Positions 12,601 to 23,631 of a stretch of 64,000 nt of DNA are shown piece after piece. The first letter of the stretch is position 1; each line of letters begins with the position of its first letter. The notes under the pieces were generated by a model, which did not search any database, was not told where the DNA came from, and worked only from the letters and a program-made list of their open reading frames with translations. The position numbers were made by a program, and so were the translations under genes. This DNA is from Plantago major (lineage: Eukaryota; Streptophyta; Magnoliopsida; Lamiales; Plantaginaceae), in NCBI GenBank assembly GCA_026545765.1, contig CM048840.1, positions 15,690,765 to 15,754,764 on the forward strand. Direction: 5' to 3'.

Positions 12601-14670
12601 GGTTACAAGTGTGGAGATTTATCTTTAGCACCCAAGTTCGATTATTAATGGTGGCTAGTTATTTTAATCGTTTCTTTTTTATTTATAGATGTATATTCAT
12701 TTTGTAGAACACGGTTCTACAACAATCATTTATGTATTATTTATTTATCTTTTCATTACCAAAAACCTTTTATTCATTTCAAGATATGAACATAATTATT
12801 TTTATTTTGTTATATTTTAATGTTTATGTAGTATCTAAAATAATTCACAATTATATAAATAGTTGAATACATACATATAAATATATAATATAAGATATAT
12901 ATAAATATATTAGATATGTATATATACCCGGGTCGGGCCTACGAGCTTGAAAGTTAGGCTCGGGCATGTGAGCCTAAATTTCTTGTCAAGTCAGGCCCCA
13001 AATGTACTATGGGCCCAGTCAAACGGACTTCTACCGGGTCAGGTATATTTGTTCCACTCGGAGACAATCAGTGGAACAAATATACTGTAGTAAATATTCA
13101 TTGATATACTATTAAAGATATCAAAATGATCAATTATTTCTTACAAATGCATGATCGAAACCAGCGTCAATGCATCTTAATCATTCTTAATCATGTACCA
13201 TTATCCATTATGTTTTCTACTTATACTGCATTTTTAATTAATAGTTATTAGTAATTTTGTAGGCATTGGCCATGTGGCATGTGGGCCATGGAGGTGATTT
13301 CTATATTATTGTGTTCTCGAAACTTTATCATCCATCCGTCAATTTTGATCTCAACGGTCCCTAATAGTGCCAATTTGATACTATTCTGACGATGTACGAC
13401 ATCGTTTTGTTTTCGTCTGAGTTGTTGGAGGAGATGAACAATGCTCCCAAATTTATTCTTCTTCCAATCTTCAATCCTCTGGTCAAGTTCATTAGCTCTA
13501 TTATGGCCGATAATTCGTGTGGCGTGTCTTTCTATGATTGGTCGCTTCCAACGTTTGTTTCAGTCCTTGAATTTTCTCTATGTAATAAAAGAAGTCCCAA
13601 ACGTATCCCCGCTTTTCATTCCAGTACACAAACGTTTGAATTCATTGCAATTCAGGCATGCTAAATTGCGTTTCTTTGTCCCTTGACCTTTACAGTTTCC
13701 AATAATTAGGCGGATGAATGCATTGATATATGGGCTTGATGAATTGCTCCTCCATTTTGCAACTATTTCTCAAGGGAAAACGATGAGTACGGGGATGAGC
13801 TATAACTTATGACCCACCATTAGCCAGTTAGCCAAGCCCCCTCTTAGACATCAGACAGGCTTGACACCTCATTTACAGAAGAATTGACTCTTTTAGTACC
13901 TTTCGTAGGGTTATATATTCATTCTTATCAATAATAACAACTATGGCCTATATAAGCCCAAATAATGGAAAGGGGTCGGAGCTATTTATGAAATTCGTAC
14001 AAGACTCCTAAAAAGCAAGTAAATCATAAATGTACCAAATGATACACTAAATATAAAATATCTCCAAACTTAAACCATCAACTCCAGGCTCCATTCCGAA
14101 ACAGTACATAAACCTTATTGGCAGTTTGTCATAGTATTAACTTAATTTTTTTCTCAACTAAACAACAATTTATATTACCTATCTATATTATAACTCAATG
14201 AAATTTGAGACATCCCAAAATGTACTGCGAGAAGTTGAATTTGGAACGGAGTGAGTATATTTCAAACACCAGTTTTATAATTCATATTTAACTCAGTTAC
14301 TATTTATCAACGAACTTTTTTTTTTTTCACTCTATACTATTTTTTTTTTTTTTCAAATTTTGTTTGAATGAGAAAGTTTTGGAGTTATTTTACCAAGTTA
14401 GTTATTAGTTTAAGCTTTTTTTTTAAAAAAAAAGGTTGTGGATTGTGGAACCACATGCACGGTTTTAGTTCTAGATTTGTCACCAAATGGAACTGCGGTG
14501 GTTTTGGAATCGAGAGCCATCGGTTCCCGGAACCGTCAGGGCCTAACTGAACGTGATTCATGAGGGGAGTTGCTAGCTTCTTTTCTTGAGAAAAATACAA
14601 TAAGATGGAATATCAAATATTTAAAACAGTGCGATACCAATAAATATGCGACGCTTAAGTTTCAATGTGT
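12601..14670. other. Intergenic, repeat remnants
   Basis: No gene recognised. The segment 12,925-13,040 is rich in GGGCC/CGGGTC and resembles 5,490-5,580 on the other side of the LINE, so both may be halves of one interrupted repeat. An AT microsatellite-like tract lies at about 12,865-12,925. A frame of about 90 codons at 13,392-13,664 has no recognisable motif. The stretch 14,256-14,345 is an inverted copy of sequence at 22,235-22,340, and a GGAACGGAGTGAGTAT Stowaway-type terminus lies just before it. Confidence 0.55.
13043..13085. repeat. Perfect 16-bp inverted repeat, 11-nt loop
   Basis: Arms at 13043-13058 (GTATATTTGTTCCACT) and 13070-13085 (AGTGGAACAAATATAC) are exact reverse complements separated by 11 nt. 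They sit at the right edge of the GGGCC-rich repeat that flanks the LINE. It may be part of a transposon terminus; no function can be inferred. Confidence 0.8.
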
Positions 14671-14989
14671 TCACCACAAGAATAAGTAGAGTAAAAGGGA
14701 AGATTTTCCTAATCTATAGGAAAATTCGATTTTCACAATAAAGAACCGGTCAAAAATACAACAAAACCGGTCAGTATCTTTTATATAAATACCTAAATAA
14801 ACAACACACCTCTCACAAAATTCATACCATTCAAACCATCTTTATCTCTCTACAATCTCTCTCTACAAAACCTAGTGAGATAAACATTCATATCATTCTC
14901 TCTTTCTCATCACTCACTCCTCCGTCGGAACTAACCACCGAGCCCTTACATCAACTCTTGGAAACCCTTCACATACCCCAAGGAGGCAG

Positions 14990-15225
14990 AGGTGCATCTC
15001 GCGTTCGGCGGCGAAACAGATTTCCTCGCGCTGAAGAGGTCTGATTGATTCGATTCGACGAATTTCGCGGCGTCGGAGTAAAGCGGGCCGGAGCCGTCGT
15101 CGGCGACGATCATCGCGGGGAGGAGAGCGCCGATTCCGGTGCCGATGACTATGTTGAAGAAATCGACAATTCCATCGGCAGAATCGTCGGATTTCGACTA
15201 GATCTGCCCCTCAAGGTTGGCTGAC
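14990..15225 (-). pseudogene. Captured fragment of a patatin-related phospholipase A (pPLAIII-like)
   Basis: Read on the minus strand, this GC-rich block gives LEGQI, a stop, then SKSDDSADGIVDFFN, IVIGTGIGALLPAMIVADD, GSGPLYSDAAKFVESNQ and SDLFSAR. This parallels the patatin domain region in which a short helix (LE.QI) leads to the DFFD-(I/V)-AGTGIGG-(x)n-DDGSGRP-(x)n-AVKFV stretch of plant pPLAIII/patatin-like proteins. It lacks the GXSXG esterase-box start and the catalytic Asp block, so it is a fragment. It is antisense to the apparent leader of the Pack-MULE. Its GC content contrasts sharply with the AT-rich element around it, which supports capture from a host gene. Confidence 0.72.
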
Positions 15226-15504
15226 CTCCATTTTTAGGTGAATTGAATTTGGAGAAATTAGATCGAGTTCCTTTAGGTACTTCTCCGCTAGTATATACTG
15301 TTACTTTTTGATGAGTGGAGAATTGAGCAGGTAGAGAAGAGGTATAGAGGATAAATTATGTGAGAGAAGTAGCAGAGAGGTTAGTAAATTCTGAGAGGAC
15401 ATTAGGGAGTTTGTTTGGATTTTTTTTGTTGGTGTTGTTTCTATACCTATGGTTGTAGTTTTAAGCAACAATCTAACGTGAAATATTTATGATTTGATTT
15501 TTTA

Positions 15505-16190
15505 TAAATGTTTTATTATAGTTTTAAGATACATTGCTATAATTTTAAGAATCATTATTATGGTTTTAAGCATCAATATTACTGTTTTTAGATTGTGTCA
15601 CATGTTCATGCTTTGTTATAGTTTTAAGAGGCATTGTTATAGTTTTAAGATGCACTGTTATGGTTTTAACTTTTAAGCATCAACGCATCGTTTTTAAATG
15701 TATTGTACTGTTTTGTTATAATTTTAAGAGGCATTGATATAGTTTTAAAAGACATTATTATTGTTTCAAACATAAATGTTACTGTTTTTAGCTTGTGTTG
15801 TATTTTTCTGGTTTGTTTAATGTTTTTATCTTGTGTTGCATTTTTGTGTTTTGTTATAATTTTAAGAGACATTGTTATAGTTTTAAGAAACACATTTATT
15901 GTTTTAAGATCAACGATCTTGTTTTAACTCATTGCGTATTCTTTCTTTGTTATAGTCATAAGATGCATTGGTATCGTTTAAGACATTTATTATAGTTTTA
16001 AGCATTAATATTCTTTTATTAAACTTGCATCGTACGTTGTTATCATAGTTTTAAGAGCGTTGTTATAGTTTTTAAGAAGACTATTATGGTTTTAAGCGTC
16101 ATATTCTTTATTTTAGCGCATGTTGCCTACTTTTTTATTGTTTTAAGCAGGAATGTGACAGTTTTAACCCAACTAGTGAATGTTTTAAGC
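15505..16190. repeat. GTTTTAAG tandem/interspersed repeat inside Pack-MULE 1
   Basis: Degenerate units of about 20-25 bp built on TTATAGTTTTAAGAGGCAT recur through this interval, with higher-order segments starting near GCTTGTGTTGCAT. The same repeat, in reverse complement and longer, fills the middle of Pack-MULE 2. It produces long hydrophobic pseudo-frames that should not be taken as genes. Confidence 0.85.
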
Positions 16191-17304
16191 AGGTCATAAC
16201 ATCGAGTTTGATGATAGATCTATTAAATGTGTCACTGCAGTATTGAGCAACAAGCAACAAAAGCCAGGAATCCGAAGTTCACCAACAAGTTTAATCAGGA
16301 AAAAAAAAACTTATTTCAATATTGTAATGACTGAATGTTTAATGTTGTAATGAACGAATGTTTCAAGTAGCTTTTTAAAGCTTCTTCATTGATGTTTTCC
16401 CTGAAATTTTTATACTTGTTAATTGATATTTGTGAATGATTTTAGACTGCCACTTAAACTATCATGTAGCTCCTTAAAACCATCACACCATCTCTTAAAA
16501 ATTTAACAAAAGAGGTTAAAACTATAATTGAAACATACAACACTGACACATTAAAAACCATCACATCATCTCTTAAAACATTAACAAAAAACGTTAAAAC
16601 TTTCTATGCTAACAACTTAAAAACATAACGAAAAATGTATGTCTTGGGTTTTTCAAAACTCTTCCAAACCGCTTAAAACCTAAAATCATAAAAAATCAAA
16701 AAAACCTCAGTTCCTATATTCTAGGAAAATCTTACTTTTTCCAAGACTTTGCCTCACCACAAATTATTCTTTTTTATATTTTTCCAAATTTATTAATATA
16801 TTGAATTTGCAATCAAACTCGATTTGGAAAAGCGGTGCATTTTTATTGATAGAGTCTATTGTAAATTTGTAATGACTCCCAAAAAAGTAATGCATGCATT
16901 TTGCTTTTCAAAAAAATCCAATTGTAATGACTCCATTCCATATATCGAGAAGGTAGGATGATAAAGGTACATCGGTACCTTACAGCAGAAGCCGCCCAGT
17001 TACTAGTCGAGTCGTAAGGTATGTACACTTCTCTGTTGTTTTACCAGAAGCCAAACTTGATAACCCACATGTCTGCTCTATGTTCTGGACTTTTAGTTGA
17101 AATTTTGATCTCCCAACAATATTCATTCACTCCATTATTTTGGCAGTTGAGTCCATTTAATTCACCCTTCCATTATTTCCCTCATTTCTCGCCTTTAAAT
17201 CTCACATCTTTTACAACATTTCTGAGATACTACTCCCCAACACTTTTTGCATGCATTTCTAACTTACATTTTCACAAAACTCAACCAATTTCCCCAAACC
17301 ACCT

Positions 17305-17316
17305 TTATATATATAT
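17305..17316 (+). promoter_or_regulatory. Probable TATA box of CER1
   Basis: TATATATATAT lies about 60-70 bp upstream of the CER1 start codon and is preceded by a pyrimidine/CA-rich segment. Position and composition suit a plant core promoter. The upstream boundary of non-transposon promoter sequence is only about 620 bp from the ATG because Pack-MULE 1 ends at 16,753. Confidence 0.5.
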
Positions 17317-17375
17317 GCTTCCTCTAATCCCCTACATTTAGACAAAACTCATCCCATTTAGTTAAGTAAACAATA

Positions 17376-20300
17376 ATGGCTTCTAAACCTGGGATTCTCA
17401 CAGAGTGGCCATGGGCTTGCCTTGGAACTTACAAGGTAAATTACTCAACACGCTTCTTGTACCACTTTTTGTCAACATCTTTATACTTGCAGCATAAAAA
17501 AGACAATTTTCGGTACTAAAATCAAATGTTGTCTTAACTCTGTTTGTTTGGTGTGCAGTATGTTGTAATAGCTCCATGGGCCATATATTCGACGTATGCT
17601 TACATGGTTACAAACGACAAGGACAGGAACTTTTCGGCCATGCTCGTAGTGCCTGTCATGGCCTGGCGAGCTTTGCACAACCAGTTCTGGATTTCGCTCT
17701 CTCGCTACCGCACGGCCAAAGGGAATAACCGGATAGTCGATAAGAGCATCGAATTCGACCAAGTTGACCGTGAGAAAAATTGGTAGGTACTCTTATCCAC
17801 AACTCACAAGTTTTAATAGACCCGATTTATTTATAATAATTTTCCCGGTGACAATTGACATTATTTAGACCAAGATCATGTCTCTAATTAAACGAACGGT
17901 CATGTACTTTGATAAGTCAAGTCTGTCGTCAAGTACTACCTGGAGGATTATTCACAATTAAGTTCAGTTTAGTTGGTACCAATCAATACAGGTCAGGGGT
18001 TCAAGTAACAATTACCCAATTACATTATCGTAGTAATTATATCTAGTGGATTTTGGAAAATTTAAAGGGTAAATTTAGTTATTTTAATTAATATTTATAT
18101 TCTCTCAACTTAGATATTTATAGGACGATCGTCTTGTCACATTTGAAATAAAATATTAGTGTATATCCCGGCGGTGTAGAAGATCCCAAAAAAGTTACTA
18201 ATATGGTATGTTCTACTTTTTGTAGGGACGACCAAATTTTGTTCAATGGAATACTGTTCTACTTGGGAGCAATGTACATCCCAGGGGTACATCAGCTGCC
18301 CTTGTGGAGGACGGATGGGGTACTCTGGACCGCACTGCTGCACACCGGTCCAGTCGAATTCTTGTACTACTGGTTGCACCGAGCGTTGCACCACCACTTT
18401 CTTTACTCGCGCTATCATTCTCACCACCATTCTTCTATTGTCACCGAGCCAATTACATGTAAGTCGACTCTTGCTAGTTTAGACATTAACCGTGTTCATG
18501 TTAGTTAACATTTTTGTGCCATGGTCTTGTTATTGATTAGTAGCGAAGGAAATTAGTACTCATCAATTTGAGTTAATTATCAAAAAATTATAAAAGTGTA
18601 TTTTCTTGAAAATAATTTTGTGAAAAAATTCCTTTGACAAGTTAAATATGCAATTTATTGTTTGGCGAGCCTCCTTATCATTAATATCTTACTACGAACA
18701 ACTTTGTTTGTGATTAAGGAAAATTAATAAAATATGAATCTGTGATTAAATTATATTTAATAAAGTTGTAAGAGAGGTGATAAATTAGTAAAAATGGTGA
18801 ATATATACTGATTATATATAGAGTGGAAATAAAAATAATAAAAAATGGAGATTAAAACTTTTCATCTCACAGTATAGGCATTTTCTATACGGATAGTGTA
18901 TGTCTTGATAATTTAAGAGAAGTTGCTTACTTTCTCTTTTTTAATTTTTAGCATGACCCACAATAGTAATAGATACTGCTACTAGTAACTTTTTGAGTTC
19001 TTAAAAGGGGGAAACAAATACTGAGTTCCAACTTACAAGTTACAGAGAAACTTGTTACAGAGAAACAGAGTTGTGTAAATCGATTTAGTGTTACAGAGAG
19101 AGTATGGGCCCCGAAATATTTGGAGTTCAAAGTGCACCGCCCCTCATAAATAACCGACGAATGAGTTAGTTGGAAGTTTTGACTTGTGGGTACTGGATAT
19201 TTTCAATAGTACTATACTGCAATTTAATTTGCTACTACTACATTAAAGACAATTTAAAACTTTGTTTTCGGTCAATTTTTTTGTTTTATTCTGAATTAAT
19301 CTTAAATCGCAAATGTAAAATGTTCAATTTTTTTTACATAATGAAAATTTAGCTCCTAAAGTTTCATTATATAAAAAAACTGAACATTTTACATTTGCAG
19401 TTTAAAATTAATTCGTAGTCAAAGTTAGAAAAGTTTGACCGCAAAAAGTCAAAATGGAAAACTTACTCCGGGACGGAATAAGTAATAGTTAGTACCAGTT
19501 AAATTGAAGAAATATCATTTGAATTTTGAGGTTATATTTAAACCAGAATTTTAACATCTATATTGGAATTTAACTCCATTACTTCTTTCTTTTAACCTTG
19601 GGGCGGAGCCTTAGCAAGGGTCCGCCCCGACCAGCTGCACACAAAGGTATGATGTTAAATTTTTTTTGTCTTATGATGTCCGACCGCTATACTAAACACT
19701 ATAATGTACATGTTGCAGCTGTGATTCATCCGTTCGCAGAGCATCTATCATACTCGTTGCTCTTCGCTTTGCCAATGGTTTCGACTTTGTTCATGGGGAC
19801 TGCTTCCTTAACCTCAGTTGCTGGTTACATGACCTACATTGATTTCATGAACAACATGGGTCACTGCAACTTTGAGCACATTCCCAAGTGGATGTTCGAC
19901 ATTTTTCCGCCCCTCAAGTACATCCTGTACACTCCTTCGTATGTGTCCTAACCTTTCCCGATTATAGACCTGATCTATAGAACTATTATTCCGAAACATA
20001 AACTAGTTTATACTTTATACTGATCTTGTACTTTCACATTGGTTGTACTTGTAGTTAAGAACTTCATATTTGGTGTTACAGGTACCACTCTCTGCATCAC
20101 ACTCAATTCCGAACAAATTATTCACTCTTCATGCCATTTTACGACTACATCTATGGCACAATGGACAAATCATCGGACACATTGTATGAGAGTTCGCTTG
20201 TAAGAAAGGAGGACAAACCTGATGTCGTTCACTTAACTCATCTCACGACTCCAGAGTCCATATACCATCTTCGTGTAGGATTTGCACACGTTGCTGCTCA

Positions 20301-21572
20301 GCCTCAAAAGTCCAACTGGTACTTGTGGTTAATGTGGCCTATTACCCTCTGGTCCATGATGATCACTTGGATTTACGGAAAAACTTTCGTTGTTGAGAGG
20401 AACGTGTTTAAGAACCTGAAATTGCAGACTTGGGCTATTCCAAAATACAGTGTTCAAGTAAGGCGATTTCACGAATACACTAATCGTTTTTGTTATTGTG
20501 TTGAAATAGATATGCTGAGAGTTTGATTTATTTGCAGTACTTCATGCAAAGGCAAAGAGAGTCAATCAACAGCAAGATTGAGGAGGCTATACTAGATGCT
20601 AATGAGAAAGGGGCCAAGGTTTTGAGCCTTGGCTTGTTGAATCAAGAAGAGGGAGTTAATAGATACGGTGAGATATTCGTAAAAAGGCACCCTGAGCTAA
20701 AAGTGAAGATAGTAGACGGGACTAGTTTGGCTGTTGCTGTTGTGTTGAAGAGCATTCCGAAGGGAACGACTCAAGTAGTACTTCAAGGCAATCTGTCTAA
20801 GGTTGCATACCCCATTGCCCTTGCCTTATGCCAGGGCGGAATCCAGGTACATTTAAGACAGTTAGTGCAGATATAGAATTGTTTGCTCGTTCGCGTTTGA
20901 TTTTTTCTTTTAATTGAAGGTGTTCACAACACGGGAAGATGAGTACAAGAGAGTGAAAGCAAAGATGAGCAGAGAAGCTGGAAACAATTTTATCCTTGCT
21001 AAACATAGTGCCTCGAAGGTTTGTTTCTTTCGAAATCCAGTGAAATAAACCATTGTTGCATAACGTCATTATTGAGATTTTAAGACTGTGACCTTACGTG
21101 TACAAAATGTTGATTCTGCAGATATGGCTAGTGGGAGATGTACTAACGAAAGAAGAACAGCAAAAGGCATCAAAAGGAACGGTTTTCATTCCGATCTCAC
21201 AGTTTCCTCCTGTGAAAACGCGCAAAGATTGCGTGTACTACAACACACCATCTATGTTGGCTCCTAAACATCTTGAAAATGTAGATTCTTGTGAGGTCAG
21301 TACTCTGATTGTTCATCCTCTTTCGATCATGACCAATCTTGTTTTTCTAGGAGGGAATTCTTACAAAACATTTTACTTTTTTCTGGTGACAGAATTGGTT
21401 GCCTAGAAGAGTGATGAGCGCGTGGCGCATAGCAGGAATCATACATGCTATGGAAAGATGGAACGTGAACGAGTGTGGAAATATGATGTTTGATATTGAA
21501 AAGATTTGGCAAGCTAGTCTTGATCATGGATTTCGTCCCTTGAATATGTCTGCAGATTCGAAGCCGAATTAA
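17376..21572 (+). CDS. CER1: CER1-type very-long-chain aldehyde decarbonylase (alkane-forming)
   Basis: ER membrane enzyme of cuticular wax synthesis; with CER3 and a cytochrome b5 it makes very-long-chain alkanes. Nine exons: 17376-17435, 17559-17782, 18226-18458, 19719-19938, 20082-20457, 20538-20846, 20920-21018, 21122-21295, 21393-21572. All junctions are GT-AG with consistent phase. They give 624 aa, the normal family length, without stops. The N-terminal fatty-acid-hydroxylase-type half carries the His clusters HRALHHH (residues ~146-152), HSHHH (~159-163), GHCNFEH and YHSLHHTQFRTNY, which bind the di-iron centre, plus hydrophobic segments. The C-terminal WAX2 domain includes KVLSLGLLNQ, WLVGDVLTKEEQ and ENWLPRRVMSAWR. 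It ends MSADSKPN. Intron 3 (1.26 kb) holds a foldback repeat. CER1 versus a CER1-like paralogue cannot be decided here. Confidence 0.96.
19293..19414. repeat. Imperfect ~60-bp foldback in CER1 intron 3 (MITE-like)
   Basis: The arm 19293-19352 pairs with 19356-19414 across a loop of about 3 nt, with only scattered mismatches (shared core GCAAATGTAAAATGTTCA). About 70 bp to the right, GGGACGGAATAAGTA resembles the CTCCCTCCGTCCC-type terminus of Stowaway MITEs. The whole may be a decayed Stowaway element. Confidence 0.7.
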
Positions 21573-22679
21573 ACCTGCACTCTGTTAACAAATATATTCA
21601 GGTGTTCCTGAAAGTAAGTAGCGTGTTAGTAGTTAGTAGCATGATCATGGTTTGGTATGAAGGATCATCAGAACAGAATTGAAGTATGATTCAAATAGTA
21701 GTAATCATGTTGATTATATATATTATGTAAAAAGAATCTCTGGTTCTGAATGTTTTCTTCTGAGCTTTTGTTTGCTTCAAATACCATCACAATCAGAATA
21801 ATAGTACTACTAGTAGCGACACGAACATATGGAAAATATTAAACAATACTGTACAAATTCACTTTGAATAAAATCTTTACAGTTAAGCACACATTTTTGC
21901 TTAATAGTATAACATTTTTCTTTTAAAAGAAAACTGGGTTTGGCCAGGTGAAAGTCGGTCTTTGACCGGGTCCATGTCAGCTCAAACCGAGTAGGTTTAA
22001 ATTGTATGAATTCTAGGTTGCAAATGTAGCTGAAGAACGTTTAAGTTTGCACAAGTATACCTAAACCCGTCTACATGTGTGGTCGCAAGCAAGATGAATA
22101 TGCGGCCTCGACTTCATGGTGAATTGTATGTGGTACCTTTGTATGTGGCACCCTTGTTAGGTGAATTGTATGTGCCTAAAAAATAATCTTCTTTTCAACA
22201 CTTTCAACACTTTGATATCGTAATTATTTTGGACTACTGTTTGGTATAGAGTTAAAAAAGTGAGTTAATTTTTTTTTTAATTGATGAATAGTAACTGAGT
22301 TAAATGTGAGTTATAAAAATGATGTTTGAAATAGAGTTAAGAATTTATAGGATTTTTAGGGTTGTTATATATGGTGTGTAAGAATAAAGTGATGCGTGTT
22401 AGAAGGAATTGATGTGTTTGATATTTTTTAAGGTTATTTGATTGGTTTAAATGATTTTTTGATTTGTTTAAGATTGTTATTTTGATTGGAAAGTAAGAGT
22501 AGTATAGAAATAGAATGATGATTGTTTAGTGGAGAAAAAAATGGAGTTAAACTTTTTAATGTCGAAGATACAAAATAAATACCTGAAACATTTTAACGGA
22601 TGAATAGTTCTCTATGTTTTAATATCCAAACCGTCAGTATATACTCTGACATCAAGTACTGATATGTGTCCAATCCATC
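21573..22679. other. CER1 3' flank and intergenic repeat remnant
   Basis: Downstream of the CER1 stop, the first 250 bp are AT-rich and probably include the 3' UTR. The segment 22,235-22,560 contains GTTTGGTATAGAGTTAA and related sequence that recurs inverted at 14,256-14,345, so it is a dispersed repeat. No gene seen. Confidence 0.55.
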
Positions 22680-22682
22680 TAA

Positions 22683-23355
22683 GGCTTTCTCCACCAGCGT
22701 TGCAACGCTGGTGCAACTCGTGTTGGGACTCCAGTAGAGTCCCAACACGAGTTGGAACGCTGTGCTCTTTTTTTTTATTTTTTTTTGTTTTTTTTATTTT
22801 CTTGTTTCTTTGTTTTTATTTTCTCTTTTTGTTTTTTTTATTTCTATTCCTTTTCTACTTTTATCTTTTTTTATTATTTTTCATTTTTTTTGAATATTTC
22901 TATATGATAATAATTATATGTAGAAATAGAAATATACTTATACATTACTTCTAAAATTTAAAATACATATTAAAATCACACTTGTAAAATGTAGTATTTT
23001 AATTGTTATAATTTTCTTTTTCAATTATTTTAATTTGAAATTTCAAGTATTGTAATTTTCAATTTTAAGTATTGTAGTTTTTTTTAAGTAATGTAATTTT
23101 TATTTTCAAGTAATATATTTAAAAAACATTTGTGTGATTTTGTTATAATTAATTAACAACATTTAAAATAAAGTCAAGAATAAAGTTTAAAAGGAAATGA
23201 GAAAAGAAAATGAAATGACTAATTAAGTTTGAAAGAAATGTCAAAAGAAAATAGATTTTGGGCCTCACTGTTGGAGTAGAGAATTGTGAAGAGTTGCAAA
23301 GTGAGTGGAATGCTGACGTGACGGAGAGAGTGGGTTGCAACTGTTGGAGATGGCC
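22683..23355. mobile_element. PIF/Harbinger (Tourist-like) MITE, 673 bp
   Basis: Flanked by a TAA duplication (22680-22682 and 23356-23358). The terminal repeats begin GGCTTTCTCCACCAGCGTTG on the left and, read inward from the right, GGCCATCTCCAACAGTTGCA. This is the GGCC(x)TCTCCAAC type of terminus common to plant Tourist/Harbinger MITEs. The interior is very T-rich (22,765-22,890) and non-coding. A strong hairpin lies near the left end. Confidence 0.72.
22714..22754. repeat. Perfect 18-bp stem, 5-nt loop hairpin
   Basis: The left arm 22714-22731 (CAACTCGTGTTGGGACTC) and right arm 22737-22754 are exact reverse complements around the loop CAGTA. It lies within the MITE. It could be a small nested foldback. 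Confidence 0.9.
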
Positions 23356-23513
23356 TAAGTAGGGACTAAGGAGTAGGAAATATCTTGTATCATGTGTAAT
23401 GTGGCATACGGACTCCAGAGTCCAGACCATCTCCAGTGGTGCAGCCTCCCAAGCCCATAGATAAGTTGTAGAAGCCCCGATAACAAAATTCAAAATAGTT
23501 CAATCAAATTGTA

Positions 23514-23528
23514 AGCCCATTAGGCCCA
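23514..23528. promoter_or_regulatory. Paired site II elements upstream of the L18-family gene
   Basis: AGCCCA (23514-23519) and GGCCCA (23523-23528) read TGGGCT and TGGGCC on the minus strand. These are two site II motifs about 105-120 bp before the ATG. Site II (TGGGCY) pairs are known in plant promoters of ribosomal-protein and organellar-protein genes, where TCP factors bind. The match to motif and position is seen; function is inferred. Confidence 0.55.
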
Positions 23529-23631
23529 ATTTAATTTCTCGTTCGTCCCCAAAAGATTAGTTCAGTTTCAGTACTCGAGTGATCAAGTTCCAGCTGAATA
23601 ACCAAATTAACGAATCTCAGTAGAGCTAAAA

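Larger units (their letters stand above)
14680..16753 (+). mobile_element. Pack-MULE copy 1 (Mutator-like, non-autonomous, 2.07 kb)
   Basis: A perfect 9-bp duplication TCACCACAA (14671-14679 and 16754-16762) flanks the element; 9 bp is the Mutator hallmark. Inverted terminal repeats of about 43 bp start directly at the duplication on both sides. Their inner halves match best (AAGATTTTCCTA…TATAGGAA) at identical distance from each end. Inside are a TATA-like and CT-rich leader near the left end (14,790-14,900), a GC-rich captured gene fragment (14,990-15,225), and a GTTTTAAG-rich tandem repeat (15,505-16,190). No transposase frame is present. A second member of the family lies at 31,883-34,598 in the opposite orientation. 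Confidence 0.92.

Noticed and set aside
13392-13686. Overlapping frames of 90 and 81 codons
   Set aside because: Two frames open over the same stretch with no motif; a chance opening is more likely than a gene.
22664-22954. Phe-rich frame of 96 codons
   Set aside because: Product of a poly-T-rich MITE interior; no coding signature.
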